64,000 nt of DNA from NCBI RefSeq assembly GCF_007828035.1, contig NZ_VITV01000003.1, forward strand, positions 186,001-250,000, in the 5' to 3' direction. Numbering within the stretch: position 1 is the first letter of the stretch; every line of letters begins with the position of its first letter. This DNA is from Nitrospirillum amazonense. Lineage in GTDB: Bacteria > Pseudomonadota > Alphaproteobacteria > Azospirillales > Azospirillaceae. A program made the position numbers and the translations under genes. This document shows positions 1-10,181 of this stretch, one piece after another. Under the pieces are notes generated by a model. That model saw nothing but the letters and a program-made list of their open reading frames with translations, made no database searches and was not told the DNA's origin.

Positions 1-2
1 CC

Positions 3-428
3 CAGGGTGCGGCCGAGACGCTGGAGGCGGAGGCGCTGACCCTGACGCTGATCCGCCGGGCGCTGGGGGAGCGGACGTCGCACGTGCCCCAGGCCAGCAT
101 CGGCCATCGGAAACTGGTGGACCGGGCCAAACTGGCGCTCAGCGGCGACCTCACCCGCCGCTGGACCCTAGCGGAGATCGCGGGCGAGGTCGGCGTCTCC
201 CCCGTCTACCTCACCCAGGTGTTCCAGCAGGTGGAGGCGGTGCCCCTCTATCGCTATCAGCTACGCCTGCGGTTGGGCCGGGCGCTGGATCTGCTGGGCG
301 AATACGACGACATCACTACGCTCAGCATGGACTTGGGCTTCTCCAGCCACAGCCATTTCAGCGCCGCCTTCCGCCAGACCTATGGCCGTACCCCGGCGGA
401 GTTCCAACGCTCCGTCCGCGCCCGGTAA
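3..428 (+). CDS. AraC/XylS-family transcriptional regulator, 5'-truncated by window edge
   Basis: C-terminal part of an AraC-type DNA-binding regulator. The frame is already open at base 3, so the N-terminal sensing domain lies outside the window. Both helix-turn-helix motifs are visible: the first around LAEIAGEVGVSPVYLTQVF, the second around ITTLSMDLGFSSHSHFSAAF, followed by the family's closing GRTPAEFQ motif and a short basic tail. An internal GTG at 84 could be read as a start, but homology continues upstream of it. What it regulates cannot be read from the window; the next gene downstream on the same strand is the tiny cysteine-rich protein at 526, but a shared regulatory element starts directly at this gene's stop codon, so the two are probably separate units. 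Confidence 0.9.
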   Translation, partial: QGAAETLEAEALTLTLIRRALGERTSHVPQASIGHRKLVDRAKLALSGDLTRRWTLAEIAGEVGVSPVYLTQVFQQVEAVPLYRYQLRLRLGRALDLLGEYDDITTLSMDLGFSSHSHFSAAFRQTYGRTPAEFQRSVRAR

Positions 429-450
429 GTCGCTAAAGATTCCGACAGCG
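427..450 (+). promoter_or_regulatory. Shared 24-bp upstream element, copy A
   Basis: A 24-bp sequence with core GTCGCTAAAGATTCCGACAG begins inside the stop codon of the AraC gene and ends 75 bp before the start of the small Cys-rich gene. It matches a second copy at 3895-3918 (minus strand) at 23 of 24 positions, in the same orientation and at a similar distance from the next start codon. It contains GTCG and CGAC arms separated by 10 bp. Interpreted as an operator or promoter for a common regulator; the regulator is not identified. Confidence 0.55.
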
Positions 451-525
451 ACGGTGCAGGCCCAAGTGGTCTTCTTCCCCTCGGCCGGAACGACCGGTCC
501 CGGAGTGAGACGGAGGAGAACCACC

Positions 526-675
526 ATGAGCGAGAAGACCTGCGCCGCCTGCGACTACCCGCTGGATGAGAACGCCATCAGCGTGACCATCGGCGGCCGC
601 ACTGTGGAAGCCTGCTGCCAGGAATGCGCCGACAAGCTGCGTGAGGCCCAGGCCGCCACCGGCGGCGGCGACTGA
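526..675 (+). CDS. Small cysteine-rich, probably metal-binding protein (49 aa)
   Basis: A 49-residue protein with a CAAC pair (Cys6, Cys9) and a second cluster CCQEC (Cys30, Cys31, Cys34) separated by a predicted beta-hairpin-like stretch. The spacing resembles small zinc-ribbon or TRASH/YHS-like metal-binding modules, so zinc or another soft metal is the likely ligand; this is inference. The ATG at 526 was chosen over in-frame upstream codons because a strong GGAGGAG ribosome-binding site lies just before it and the upstream frame overlaps the AraC gene. A clear hairpin terminator follows. It shares an upstream element with the DUF4331/HupE operon that converges on it, which suggests joint regulation, possibly by metal or stress. 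Confidence 0.75.
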   Translation: MSEKTCAACDYPLDENAISVTIGGRTVEACCQECADKLREAQAATGGGD

Positions 676-691
676 GCCGGCGGAAAGCCAG

Positions 692-727
692 AAAGGGCGG
701 GGTCTGGCGGCTCCGCCCTTTTTGTTT
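692..727 (+). terminator. Rho-independent terminator, probably bidirectional
   Basis: Stem AAGGGCGG (693-700) pairs with CCGCCCTT (713-720) around a 12-nt loop and runs into TTTTTGTTT. It lies between two convergent transcription units (small Cys-rich gene on plus, DUF4198 gene on minus); a short A-run before the stem could serve the minus strand. Confidence 0.8.
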
Positions 728-734
728 GGAAAGC

Positions 735-1547
735 TCAGCGCCGGGGAAAGCCGAAGCTGAGGCTGGAGAAGACAGTTTCGAAATCCGTCTCCGCCATGGG
801 CGGCTGCGGCTTGGTCCAGATGACGTTCAGCAGCCAATTGCCGGCATCGGGCAGGGGGAAGCGGGCGCGGCCGTCGCCGTCGGTGCGGCGGGTTTCCAGC
901 GGCTCCGCGTCATGGGCCAGGTCCGTCAGCTTGACCAGGGCGCCCGCCAGGGGCCGGCCCTCATAATAGATCCGCACCGGCAGGTCGGCCGGCCGGGGCA
1001 GAGCATAGGGGTCGACCTCCGGCACGATCTCCAGCGTCAGGTCCAGGGGACGAGTCACCGGCGCGCCGCTGCTGCCATCACCTACCCGCACCAGCACCTT
1101 GGCCCGGCGGCTGTAATTCTCCGCCCCATCGGCGTCCATGCGATGGCCGGCGCGGCGCAGTTCGAGGGCGGGCGTGAGCCCTTCCACGGTCAGGTAGTCG
1201 TTGAAGCGCAGGGCCGGCAGGTGACTCTGCGCCCTATCGTCCGTCTCCAGCACCAGGATATGGGTGCCGGGGGCGGTGAGACGGACGGCGCCGTCCTCAT
1301 CAGCCTCGCCGGGGTGCAGGGCGGCGCGCAGGTCGGACGCCGTCCCATCCGGCGCCACGTCCAGGAAGCGGACAATGCGGCGCACGGGCAAGGGGGAGCG
1401 TTGGCGGTAGGGACCGTGCCCCACCTGCAAGGTCAGGGGCAGGAGGGCGCCGGGGGCGGGATGAAAGCTCTGTGGCTGCACCCAGAAGTCATGGGCCGAC
1501 GCGGACAGGGCCACCAGCATCGCCAGCAAGGCTAGCGTTCTCATCAT
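735..1547 (-). CDS. DUF4198 domain-containing exported protein
   Basis: About 270 residues starting with a signal peptide (MMRTLALLAMLVALSASAHD), so the mature protein begins with HDFWVQP, the hallmark of DUF4198 proteins. This family is periplasmic, carries immunoglobulin-like/carboxypeptidase-regulatory folds, and is often found near nickel or cobalt uptake genes. The start at 1547 is supported by a GAGGTG ribosome-binding site; longer in-frame extensions run into the upstream gene and are rejected. Last gene of a four-gene minus-strand operon with HupE/UreJ and DUF4331 genes. The histidine- and aspartate-rich N-terminus fits metal handling, but no enzymatic motif is visible. Confidence 0.8.
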   Translation of the reverse strand: MMRTLALLAMLVALSASAHDFWVQPQSFHPAPGALLPLTLQVGHGPYRQRSPLPVRRIVRFLDVAPDGTASDLRAALHPGEADEDGAVRLTAPGTHILVLETDDRAQSHLPALRFNDYLTVEGLTPALELRRAGHRMDADGAENYSRRAKVLVRVGDGSSGAPVTRPLDLTLEIVPEVDPYALPRPADLPVRIYYEGRPLAGALVKLTDLAHDAEPLETRRTDGDGRARFPLPDAGNWLLNVIWTKPQPPMAETDFETVFSSLSFGFPRR

Positions 1548-1555
1548 TGCGCACC

Positions 1556-2032
1556 TCATTCCAGATGATCCGGCAGATAGCCGGGCGTCACTGGCAGGCA
1601 GGCCAGGGTGACCGCCAGGACGGCCATGGCGACCAGCCAGCTGGACATGACCCGAACGGCGGGGAAGGACAGGTGGCGCATTGCCCAGGCGGCGGCCGGC
1701 AGCAGGGCCAGGGCGGGCAATGCCGCCAGCAGATCCAGCGGCGCGTCCGTCACGGCGGCGAGCGCGCCGGACCACAGGCCGGTGTTGACCGCCAGGCCCC
1801 AGGCGAGATGCCGGTCGGTGCGGCAGACCAGGCCGCCGGCCGCCGTTACAGCCACGCTGATCCAGCAGCCGACGAACACCCCGTCATGCCAAGGGGGTGG
1901 ATAGGTGGCCGCAACACCCGCCGCCAGGATAACCAGGCCCAGGCAAAGCCACCAGGCGCGCCGGGGGGCGGAGGCCAGGGACAAGGCCAGCGCCGCGTAA
2001 AGCAGCAACAGGGGCGGCAGGGCGCTTCTCAT
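1556..2032 (-). CDS. Small integral membrane protein of the HupE/DUF4331 operon
   Basis: 158 residues, almost entirely hydrophobic, with about four to five predicted transmembrane helices (for example residues 4-22, 27-42, 55-70, 95-117, 128-147). No family is recognised. Its start overlaps the stop of the HupE/UreJ gene by four bases (ATGA), showing translational coupling, and the DUF4198 gene begins 8 bp after its stop. Position between two genes linked to metal uptake suggests a membrane partner of that system. This is contextual inference only. Confidence 0.7.
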   Translation of the reverse strand: MRSALPPLLLLYAALALSLASAPRRAWWLCLGLVILAAGVAATYPPPWHDGVFVGCWISVAVTAAGGLVCRTDRHLAWGLAVNTGLWSGALAAVTDAPLDLLAALPALALLPAAAWAMRHLSFPAVRVMSSWLVAMAVLAVTLACLPVTPGYLPDHLE

Positions 2033-2613
2033 GGCAGCACCGCGCGGGCGAGGAAGCCTATGCCCAACAGGGCTATGGCCCCGCCCAGCCCCCGAGTCAG
2101 GCGCATCCCGCCGCGCCGGCTATTCAAATGGCCGATGGCGACGCCCGCCAGATGCAGCAGGCCGGTGGCCAGGACGAAGCCGGCGCTGTACCCGGCGGGA
2201 TCGGCGGCCGATGGCAGCTCCCGCCCATGGGCGTAGCCGTGGAACAGGGCGAAGACGGCCACCAGCGCCAGGGCCAGCCAGACCGGCGCCTTGATCCCGC
2301 CGGCGACGCAGCCGCCCAGCACCAGGACGGAGCAGGCGATGCCCAGCTCCACCGGCGGCAGCGGCATCCCCACCATGCCGGCGACGGCGCCCACCACCAT
2401 CATGGCGGGGAACAGGATGGGCAGGGCCAGCAGCAGGGGATTGCCCAGGACGGCGCCCCACAGGCCCACCGCCACCATGGCCAGCAGATGGTCCAGGCCG
2501 CTGAAGGGATGCAGGAATCCCGGTCCGACTCCACCCGGCAGGCCGGTGCCGCTGTGCGCCGCCGCCGGGTGGCTGATAGCCAGCGCGGCGGCGACAAGGA
2601 TCCAGCGCTTCAT
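2029..2613 (-). CDS. HupE/UreJ family protein (putative nickel/cobalt permease)
   Basis: 194 residues with an N-terminal signal sequence ending ISHPAAAHSG and six further hydrophobic segments. The family signature HPFSGLDHLLAMVAVGLWGA near residue 35 and a later FHGYAHG motif are both present; these histidines and aspartate are the conserved metal-pathway residues of HupE/UreJ, which transport Ni2+ or Co2+ or assist hydrogenase/urease maturation. No urease or hydrogenase gene is in the window, so the role is probably general metal uptake. Translationally coupled on both sides by ATGA overlaps with the DUF4331 gene upstream and the membrane protein downstream. Confidence 0.85.
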   Translation of the reverse strand: MKRWILVAAALAISHPAAAHSGTGLPGGVGPGFLHPFSGLDHLLAMVAVGLWGAVLGNPLLLALPILFPAMMVVGAVAGMVGMPLPPVELGIACSVLVLGGCVAGGIKAPVWLALALVAVFALFHGYAHGRELPSAADPAGYSAGFVLATGLLHLAGVAIGHLNSRRGGMRLTRGLGGAIALLGIGFLARAVLP

Positions 2614-3836
2614 GACGGCGGCACCTCCGGCGCCACCAGGAAGGGGAAGATCGTGTTGGACGGCGGGTGTTCATCCCGCGTCAGGCCGTCGGCCACACCG
2701 GCGGCGGTGCCGTTCACCAGGAAGGAGCGGTAGATGTTCGAGGCGTCGTAGGTCAGCGTCCGGCCGCCGCAGTCGGACCGCAGCGCCCGTTCGTCCGACA
2801 GGGCCGCCAGCTCCACGGCGAACATCTGTGTGCAGATGCCGGTGGCACTGTTCACCCACAGCCTGTCATCAGCAAGCATGGCCGCCAGGCGGTGATAGCG
2901 CCGCGCCGGCGATGACTTGGCACCGGCCAGCCATTGGTTGCCGCACTGGCCGTCGAAGCTGTCGTAATAGGCAAGGCCCCTGGTGATCTCCGCCTCGAAC
3001 CGGGCGCCGTCGGCGGGGGTGGCGGCGTTGTACGCCTCCTTCCACCGGTCGCCTTCCTCATCGGAACGCAACTGGCCCAGCAGGGCATTGCCGGTCAGCG
3101 GCCGGCCGGCACGGTCCACCTGGCCTTTGGCGCCCCTGGTCGCCGCCCAGACGGTCAGCAGCGGGCCGCCCTGGTTCAGCGCGTCCACATCCACCGACGC
3201 CACGATGGCCATGGGCGTCCAGCCGGCCAGCAGGTTCTTGGCCGAACCGCCGTCGGTGTGGCGCCACCTGTCCAGGATCTCGGCCGAGGTGGCGGCGTCG
3301 AAGGCGGGACAGCCGGCCTTATCCTTGGCCACGCCCCGGGCCAGGGCCGCCTCCGCCACCTGATAGGCCTGGCGGGTGCCACGCACATTGTTGAAGAATG
3401 GGTCGTCGCGCAGGCCGGCGTACAGGCGGAAGCGATGATGTTCGCCCCACAGCCCCTCCGTCGAGCTGGCATCGCCCTGGACGCGGTCAATGCCGCCCAG
3501 GCGGCAATCCGCCTGCTGCGGGCCGGGGAAGCGGCAGGTCAGGTCCATGCTTCTTACCGAGGCGTTCCAGGGTTTGCCGAAGCGGCGGGCGCTGTCGATG
3601 TGGAAGGTGTAGTCCAGCCGATCGGACAGGCTGTGCCCGACAATGGTCATCACCAGGTTCAGCTGGCGCCCGTCCTGGCTCATCCAGGCGTAGAGGTCAC
3701 CGATATCGGCGCGCGGGTCGGCGATGACAGCGGGCGTGTCCAGGTGGTCGGACGCGAGGACAGGCCCGCTGAGGGGCGGCAGCCCAAGGGGCAATAGGGC
3801 CGCCAGCAGCGGGATAAGGCGCGGGAACGGGCGCAT
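2610..3836 (-). CDS. DUF4331 domain-containing exported protein
   Basis: About 408 residues. The N-terminus MRPFPRLIPLLAALLPLGLP is a signal peptide, and the mature part opens with SDHLDTPAVIADPRADIGDL, characteristic of DUF4331. The rest is a beta-rich exported domain of unknown function. The chosen ATG at 3836 is preceded by a GGAAAG-like ribosome-binding site and starts right at the signal peptide; a longer version from 3875 adds an unlikely basic stretch. First gene of the operon DUF4331-HupE/UreJ-membrane protein-DUF4198. The shared 24-bp element lies 58 bp upstream. Four cysteines in the C-terminal half may form disulfides. Confidence 0.85.
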   Translation of the reverse strand: MRPFPRLIPLLAALLPLGLPPLSGPVLASDHLDTPAVIADPRADIGDLYAWMSQDGRQLNLVMTIVGHSLSDRLDYTFHIDSARRFGKPWNASVRSMDLTCRFPGPQQADCRLGGIDRVQGDASSTEGLWGEHHRFRLYAGLRDDPFFNNVRGTRQAYQVAEAALARGVAKDKAGCPAFDAATSAEILDRWRHTDGGSAKNLLAGWTPMAIVASVDVDALNQGGPLLTVWAATRGAKGQVDRAGRPLTGNALLGQLRSDEEGDRWKEAYNAATPADGARFEAEITRGLAYYDSFDGQCGNQWLAGAKSSPARRYHRLAAMLADDRLWVNSATGICTQMFAVELAALSDERALRSDCGGRTLTYDASNIYRSFLVNGTAAGVADGLTRDEHPPSNTIFPFLVAPEVPPS

Positions 3837-3894
3837 GATGGGCTTTCCAGCTTGTCTCCAGGTGGGTGGAAGCAAGCCGGAAAGCTGACGGGCG

Positions 3895-3918
3895 CGCTGT
3901 CGGATTCTTTAGCGACTT
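3895..3918 (-). promoter_or_regulatory. Shared 24-bp upstream element, copy B
   Basis: On the minus strand, the core GTCGCTAAAGAATCCGACAG begins directly after the stop codon of the VOC gene and ends 58 bp before the DUF4331 start. It differs from copy A (427-450, plus strand) at one of 24 positions, while the flanking sequences are unrelated, so conservation is specific to the element. Probable binding site for a regulator common to the small Cys-rich gene and the DUF4331 operon. Confidence 0.55.
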
Positions 3919-4326
3919 TCAGCGGGGCAGCAGCAATTCCACCTGCGTGCCCTGGGGGTCGCGGACATAGAGCGAAAGGGTGGGCCCATGGCGGTTGTCG
4001 CCCACACGCTCCTCGATGATGTCCAGGCCATGGGCGGCCAGATGCCCACGCACCGCCGCCTCGTCGCAGGGGGCCAGGGCGATGCACAGGTGGTCCAGGT
4101 TGCGGCCCGGCCCCGCCGGCGGCTGGGCCCAAGCCCCTTCCGGCACCGTCACGTCCACCAGGAACAGGTCGGCGTCGCCCACCCGCAGCCGCACCAGCGC
4201 ATCCTCCGGCCATTCCGCCGTCATCGGGCATCCCAGGATGTCGCGGTAGAAGGCCAGGCTGGCGGCGATGTCGGTGACGGGCAGGGCCAGATGGTCGAAG
4301 CCGCGCGGGGTGAAGGGCGGAGTCAT
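3919..4326 (-). CDS. VOC-family (glyoxalase/bleomycin-resistance fold) protein
   Basis: 135 residues from the ATG at 4326. It shows the paired beta-alpha-beta-beta-beta modules of the vicinal-oxygen-chelate superfamily: GFDHLALPVTDIAASLAFYR at the N-terminus, NLDHLCIALAP in the middle, and LYVRDPQGTQVELLLPR at the end. Candidate metal ligands are the two His of the DHL motifs and the final Glu of QVELL. The family covers glyoxalases, dioxygenases and resistance proteins; the substrate cannot be inferred. The longer frame from 4461 adds low-complexity basic residues and is rejected. Upstream of the DUF4331 operon on the same strand but separated from it by the regulatory element. Confidence 0.85.
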   Translation of the reverse strand: MTPPFTPRGFDHLALPVTDIAASLAFYRDILGCPMTAEWPEDALVRLRVGDADLFLVDVTVPEGAWAQPPAGPGRNLDHLCIALAPCDEAAVRGHLAAHGLDIIEERVGDNRHGPTLSLYVRDPQGTQVELLLPR

Positions 4327-4540
4327 GGGGCGGGGCCGTGAGCGGGGGGAAACGCCCGCGCACTGTAGCGCCGGGGTGGGGGCTGCGGAACCCCGCAGCC
4401 GAGTCGCGCGCGTACGCGGGTACCATAGAGATACGCGGCGTGCCGGTTTCATTGTTCGCATGCGCGAATGATGCTAGAAAAGCGGCCGATCCCCATCGCC
4501 TGCGGGCGGCTGTGCAGCCACCCGTGAGGCTTGGTTTTCC

Positions 4541-7366
<2,826 letters not shown>

Positions 7367-7372
7367 GGGCCG

Positions 7373-7403
7373 GAGGTTCGAATCCCACCGGGATTCGAAC
7401 CTC
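7373..7403 (+). terminator. Perfect 14-bp hairpin after gyrA, mimicking a tRNA T-arm
   Basis: GAGGTTCGAATCCC (7373-7386) pairs perfectly with GGGATTCGAACCTC (7390-7403) around an ACC loop. There is no T-run after it, so it is at best an atypical terminator or mRNA 3'-end stabiliser. Positions 7376-7395 are identical to the T-arm/acceptor portion of the tRNA-Lys located 0.8 kb downstream, so it may derive from a tRNA 3'-end fragment. Confidence 0.5.
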
Positions 7404-7465
7404 GCCTTGGCAAAGCCGGCGGAGGGAGCTGACACGATGGGTGGATGGGATCAGCGGGGGCGAGG

Positions 7466-8023
7466 ATGAGCGAGCGTCGCATCGGGGTTTATCCCGGCAC
7501 CTTCGACCCCATCACCAATGGGCATTTCGACATCATCCAGCGGGCGGCCAAGCTGGTCGATCACCTGATCATCGGGGTGGCCAGCAATGCCGGCAAGGGG
7601 CCGTTGTTCTCCACGGTGGAGCGCGTGGCCCTGGTGCAGGACGAATTGGGGCCGCTGGCCGCCAAGGGCATCTCGGTCGAGGTGCGGCCCTTCGACACCC
7701 TGCTGATGAATTTCGCCGTGGGCTGTCAGGCCCAGGTGATCATCCGCGGCCTACGTGCCGTCTCGGACTTCGAATACGAATTCCAGATGGCCGGCATGAA
7801 CGCGCGCCTTAACCCGCAGGTTGAGACCGTGTTCCTGATGGCGTCGGACCGGCATCAATTCATCTCCTCCCGCTTCGTGAAGGAGATTGGGCGGCTGGGC
7901 GGCGACATTGCCCACTTCGTCAGCCCGCGCGTCGCCCATCGCCTGGCTGAGCGTTTCGCTCAGGACGCCCGGCAAGGGGTGGGCGGGGGCGTCGAGCCTG
8001 CCACCGGCGGCGCCGGCGAATAA
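7466..8023 (+). CDS. coaD: Phosphopantetheine adenylyltransferase
   Basis: Penultimate step of coenzyme A synthesis: 4'-phosphopantetheine plus ATP gives dephospho-CoA. The nucleotidyltransferase motif GTFDPITNGH is near the N-terminus, followed by IIRGLRAVSDFEYEFQMAGM and the ATP-binding FISSRFVKEI motif. 185 residues; the core is complete by about residue 165 and a glycine-rich tail follows. The ATG at 7466 aligns with the family start (MSERRIGVYPGTF); an earlier in-frame start at 7445 would add seven residues. Lies between gyrA and tRNA-Lys on the same strand. Confidence 0.96.
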   Translation: MSERRIGVYPGTFDPITNGHFDIIQRAAKLVDHLIIGVASNAGKGPLFSTVERVALVQDELGPLAAKGISVEVRPFDTLLMNFAVGCQAQVIIRGLRAVSDFEYEFQMAGMNARLNPQVETVFLMASDRHQFISSRFVKEIGRLGGDIAHFVSPRVAHRLAERFAQDARQGVGGGVEPATGGAGE

Positions 8024-8190
8024 GCGCCAAGATTTTTTGCGGACAGGGGCCCTATGCACGGTTGATGTGCCGGGCCCCGCCGCTTTCCATTGACCGCGCC
8101 CATACCCGTCATTATGGTGCGCGCCACACCGGGACGGGCCCCCAGGCTCCGTCTTCGTTCGCGGAAAACCAACGCGTTTTCCCTGCGGTC

Positions 8191-8266
8191 GATCCCGTAG
8201 CTCAGCCGGTAGAGCACGTGACTTTTAATCATGGGGTCGTGGGTTCGAATCCCACCGGGATCACCA
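8191..8266 (+). tRNA. tRNA-Lys (anticodon TTT), CCA encoded
   Basis: A full cloverleaf can be folded: acceptor GATCCCG with CGGGATC, D-stem GCTC with GAGC, anticodon stem CGTGA with TCATG (one G-U pair), loop CTTTTAA giving anticodon TTT, T-stem GTGGG with CCCAC around TTCGAAT, discriminator A, then a genome-encoded CCA. Reads AAA/AAG lysine codons. Confidence 0.98.
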
Positions 8267-8485
8267 ATCTTCAACGACTTAGCCGAGTTTTGGACGGGCG
8301 GGCTCGTGCGTGCGTAGCCCTTTCTATTGGCGTCACGCGTTGGCAACCGCACGGTGTATCGGTCAAACCGATAAAGCCATATTGAATAAAGCACCTTGTC
8401 CGGTGGCAATATTTCCGCTGATTTGCTCCTCATCAAAATAAAAAGCGGCCATCTATGTGGCTGTTAAATGAGGAGGATATGCTCT

Positions 8486-9382
8486 GTGAAGAACTGGGCG
8501 GTGTGCGCATCATTTTTGTGCGCGGTTTTGTTTGCAAATGTGAATTTGGCGCAGGCTACCGAGAGTGGTGGCAACAGTTATCCGCCGGGTGCCAGCATCT
8601 ATCTGGCCGGCGCGATGCCGCCGCCGGGTGAGTACATCCTATTCCAGCCTAACTATTACACCGCCGACCGGATGAACGATGGCGCGGGCAACAAGCTGCC
8701 CCTGGAGTTCAGTGTCGAATCCGTCTCGCAGACCTTTCGCGGCTTCGTGGTCACGCCCTATCGGCTATTCGGCGCGCAGGTGGCGTCCGAGGTGATCCTG
8801 CCCATCGTTGACCTGCATGCCGAGGTGGCAGGGCAGAAGACCAGCAAGCTAGGCTTCGGGGACATCGGCATCACGCCGCTGATGCTGGGCTGGCGCCTGG
8901 GTCCCAACCTGTCCCTGGTGTGGGGCACCGACATCTTCATGCCGGTGGGCCAATACAACGCCGCCGCCCTGGCCAACATCGGCCGCAACGTCTGGTCCTT
9001 CCAGCCGACGCTGGGCCTGGCCTACATCGATCCGCAGGGCTGGCAGGCGCAGGTTTCACCGCGCCTGGCGTTCAACACCACCAACGACGCCACGCGCTAT
9101 CACTCCGGGTCGGACTTCGATCTGGATTTCGCCGTGGCGCGCAATGTCGATGGCTGGCGCTTCGGCGTCTCCGGCTATTTCTACGTCCAGTATGAGGATG
9201 ACACCCAGGATGGCCTGAAGATCGGTACCGACGGCTATCGCGGCAAGGCCTTCGCGGTGGGGCCCGCCATCAGTCATGATATCGGGCCACTGCAGGCGAC
9301 CTTCACCTGGCAACACGAGTTCGCGGCCGAACATCGCGCCCAGGGCGAGAACCTGTGGATGCAGTTGGGCCTGCGGCTCTGA
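8486..9382 (+). CDS. Outer-membrane protein, phenol-degradation meta-pathway (Phenol_MetA_deg) family
   Basis: 298 residues. GTG at 8486 is chosen as the start because AGGAGG lies nine bases upstream and the product then begins MKNWAVCASFLCAVLF, a good signal peptide; an in-frame ATG at 8468 overlaps that ribosome-binding site. The mature protein alternates amphipathic strands (for example FQPTLGLAYIDPQGWQAQVS, FAVARNVDGWRFGVSGYFYV) and ends in the aromatic-flanked strand WMQLGLRL, as outer-membrane barrels do. This family is proposed to move hydrophobic compounds across the outer membrane. No catabolic genes are adjacent, so the cargo is unknown. Confidence 0.75.
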   Translation: MKNWAVCASFLCAVLFANVNLAQATESGGNSYPPGASIYLAGAMPPPGEYILFQPNYYTADRMNDGAGNKLPLEFSVESVSQTFRGFVVTPYRLFGAQVASEVILPIVDLHAEVAGQKTSKLGFGDIGITPLMLGWRLGPNLSLVWGTDIFMPVGQYNAAALANIGRNVWSFQPTLGLAYIDPQGWQAQVSPRLAFNTTNDATRYHSGSDFDLDFAVARNVDGWRFGVSGYFYVQYEDDTQDGLKIGTDGYRGKAFAVGPAISHDIGPLQATFTWQHEFAAEHRAQGENLWMQLGLRL

Positions 9383-9384
9383 TC

Positions 9385-10077
9385 TCAGAACAGGGTTGCG
9401 GCGACCTGTGGGGCCAGGAGATCGGCGTCGTCATTGCGCACGTTGCCGACGCGCGGCCCCACAGCCCAGAAGCGGGTCTCATTGGCGGGGTAAGGGCGCA
9501 GCAAATCCAGCAGAGCGGAAGCATCGGCGTCCGCCTCTCCCAGCCAGGCGGGCCAGTGGCCGGGCGACAGGATGACCGGCATGCGGTGGTGGATGTGGCC
9601 GATGGCATCGTTGGCGGCCGTGGTCAGGATGGTGTAGGTCCGCACCCACTCCCCGCTGGCTGGATCCTTCCAACCCTCCCACAACCCGGCGAAGGCGGCG
9701 GTATCCGTGTTGGCTGGGGCGATGGCATAGGCCTGCTTGGCACCGTTCTCCACCCGCCATTCATAGAAGGCGGTCACCGGCACCAGGCAGCGGCGCCGGG
9801 CGAAGGCCTGCCGGAACGTGGGTTTTTCCGTCACGCTTTCCGAGCGGGCGTTGATCATCTTGGCGCCCCCCGCCATATCCGCTGCCCACGACGGCACCAG
9901 GCCCCAGCGCAGCATGTCCAGACGCCGTTCCCGCGTCTGCGCGTTCCAGCGCACCACCGGCGCCGATTGCGTCGGCGCGATGTTGAAGCGGCCCGGGAAA
10001 TTGGGCAGGGCGCCCAGGGTCTGGAACAGCGCCTCCATAGCCTGCGGCGGGGTGACGGCGGCATAACGACCGCACAT
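9385..10077 (-). CDS. SOS response-associated peptidase / HMCES (YedK) family
   Basis: 230 residues starting MCGRY, so that Cys2 becomes the N-terminal catalytic residue that crosslinks to abasic sites in single-stranded DNA and shields them. Other conserved elements are present: RFNIAPTQ, LRWGLVPSWA, INARSE, RCLVPVTAFYEW (with the conserved Glu) and GHIHHRMPVIL (with the catalytic His). The start at 10077 is fixed by the need for Cys2; a longer frame to 10116 is rejected. Convergent with the outer-membrane protein gene, 2 bp apart, and divergent from the NUDIX gene. Confidence 0.93.
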   Translation of the reverse strand: MCGRYAAVTPPQAMEALFQTLGALPNFPGRFNIAPTQSAPVVRWNAQTRERRLDMLRWGLVPSWAADMAGGAKMINARSESVTEKPTFRQAFARRRCLVPVTAFYEWRVENGAKQAYAIAPANTDTAAFAGLWEGWKDPASGEWVRTYTILTTAANDAIGHIHHRMPVILSPGHWPAWLGEADADASALLDLLRPYPANETRFWAVGPRVGNVRNDDADLLAPQVAATLF

Positions 10078-10181
10078 GGCGGGGACGACTCCGGAATGTG
10101 GGCGGGCGCTTGGCACCGGGGCGGCGGCATGATACCGCTGCCAAGGCTAAATGCGCCACAGCTAGTATCCGGAGCTATAGT

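Noticed and set aside
7376-8266. T-arm copy and tRNA-Lys as attL/attR of an integrated island
   Set aside because: The DNA between them is gyrA's end, coaD and ordinary spacer. No integrase is present and the copy lies on the 5' side of the tRNA, so an island is not supported.
8267-8485. Possible small RNA after tRNA-Lys
   Set aside because: A weak AGCGGCCA/TGGCTGTT stem exists near 8440-8466 but nothing matches a known RNA; it is better read as promoter and leader DNA of the outer-membrane protein gene.
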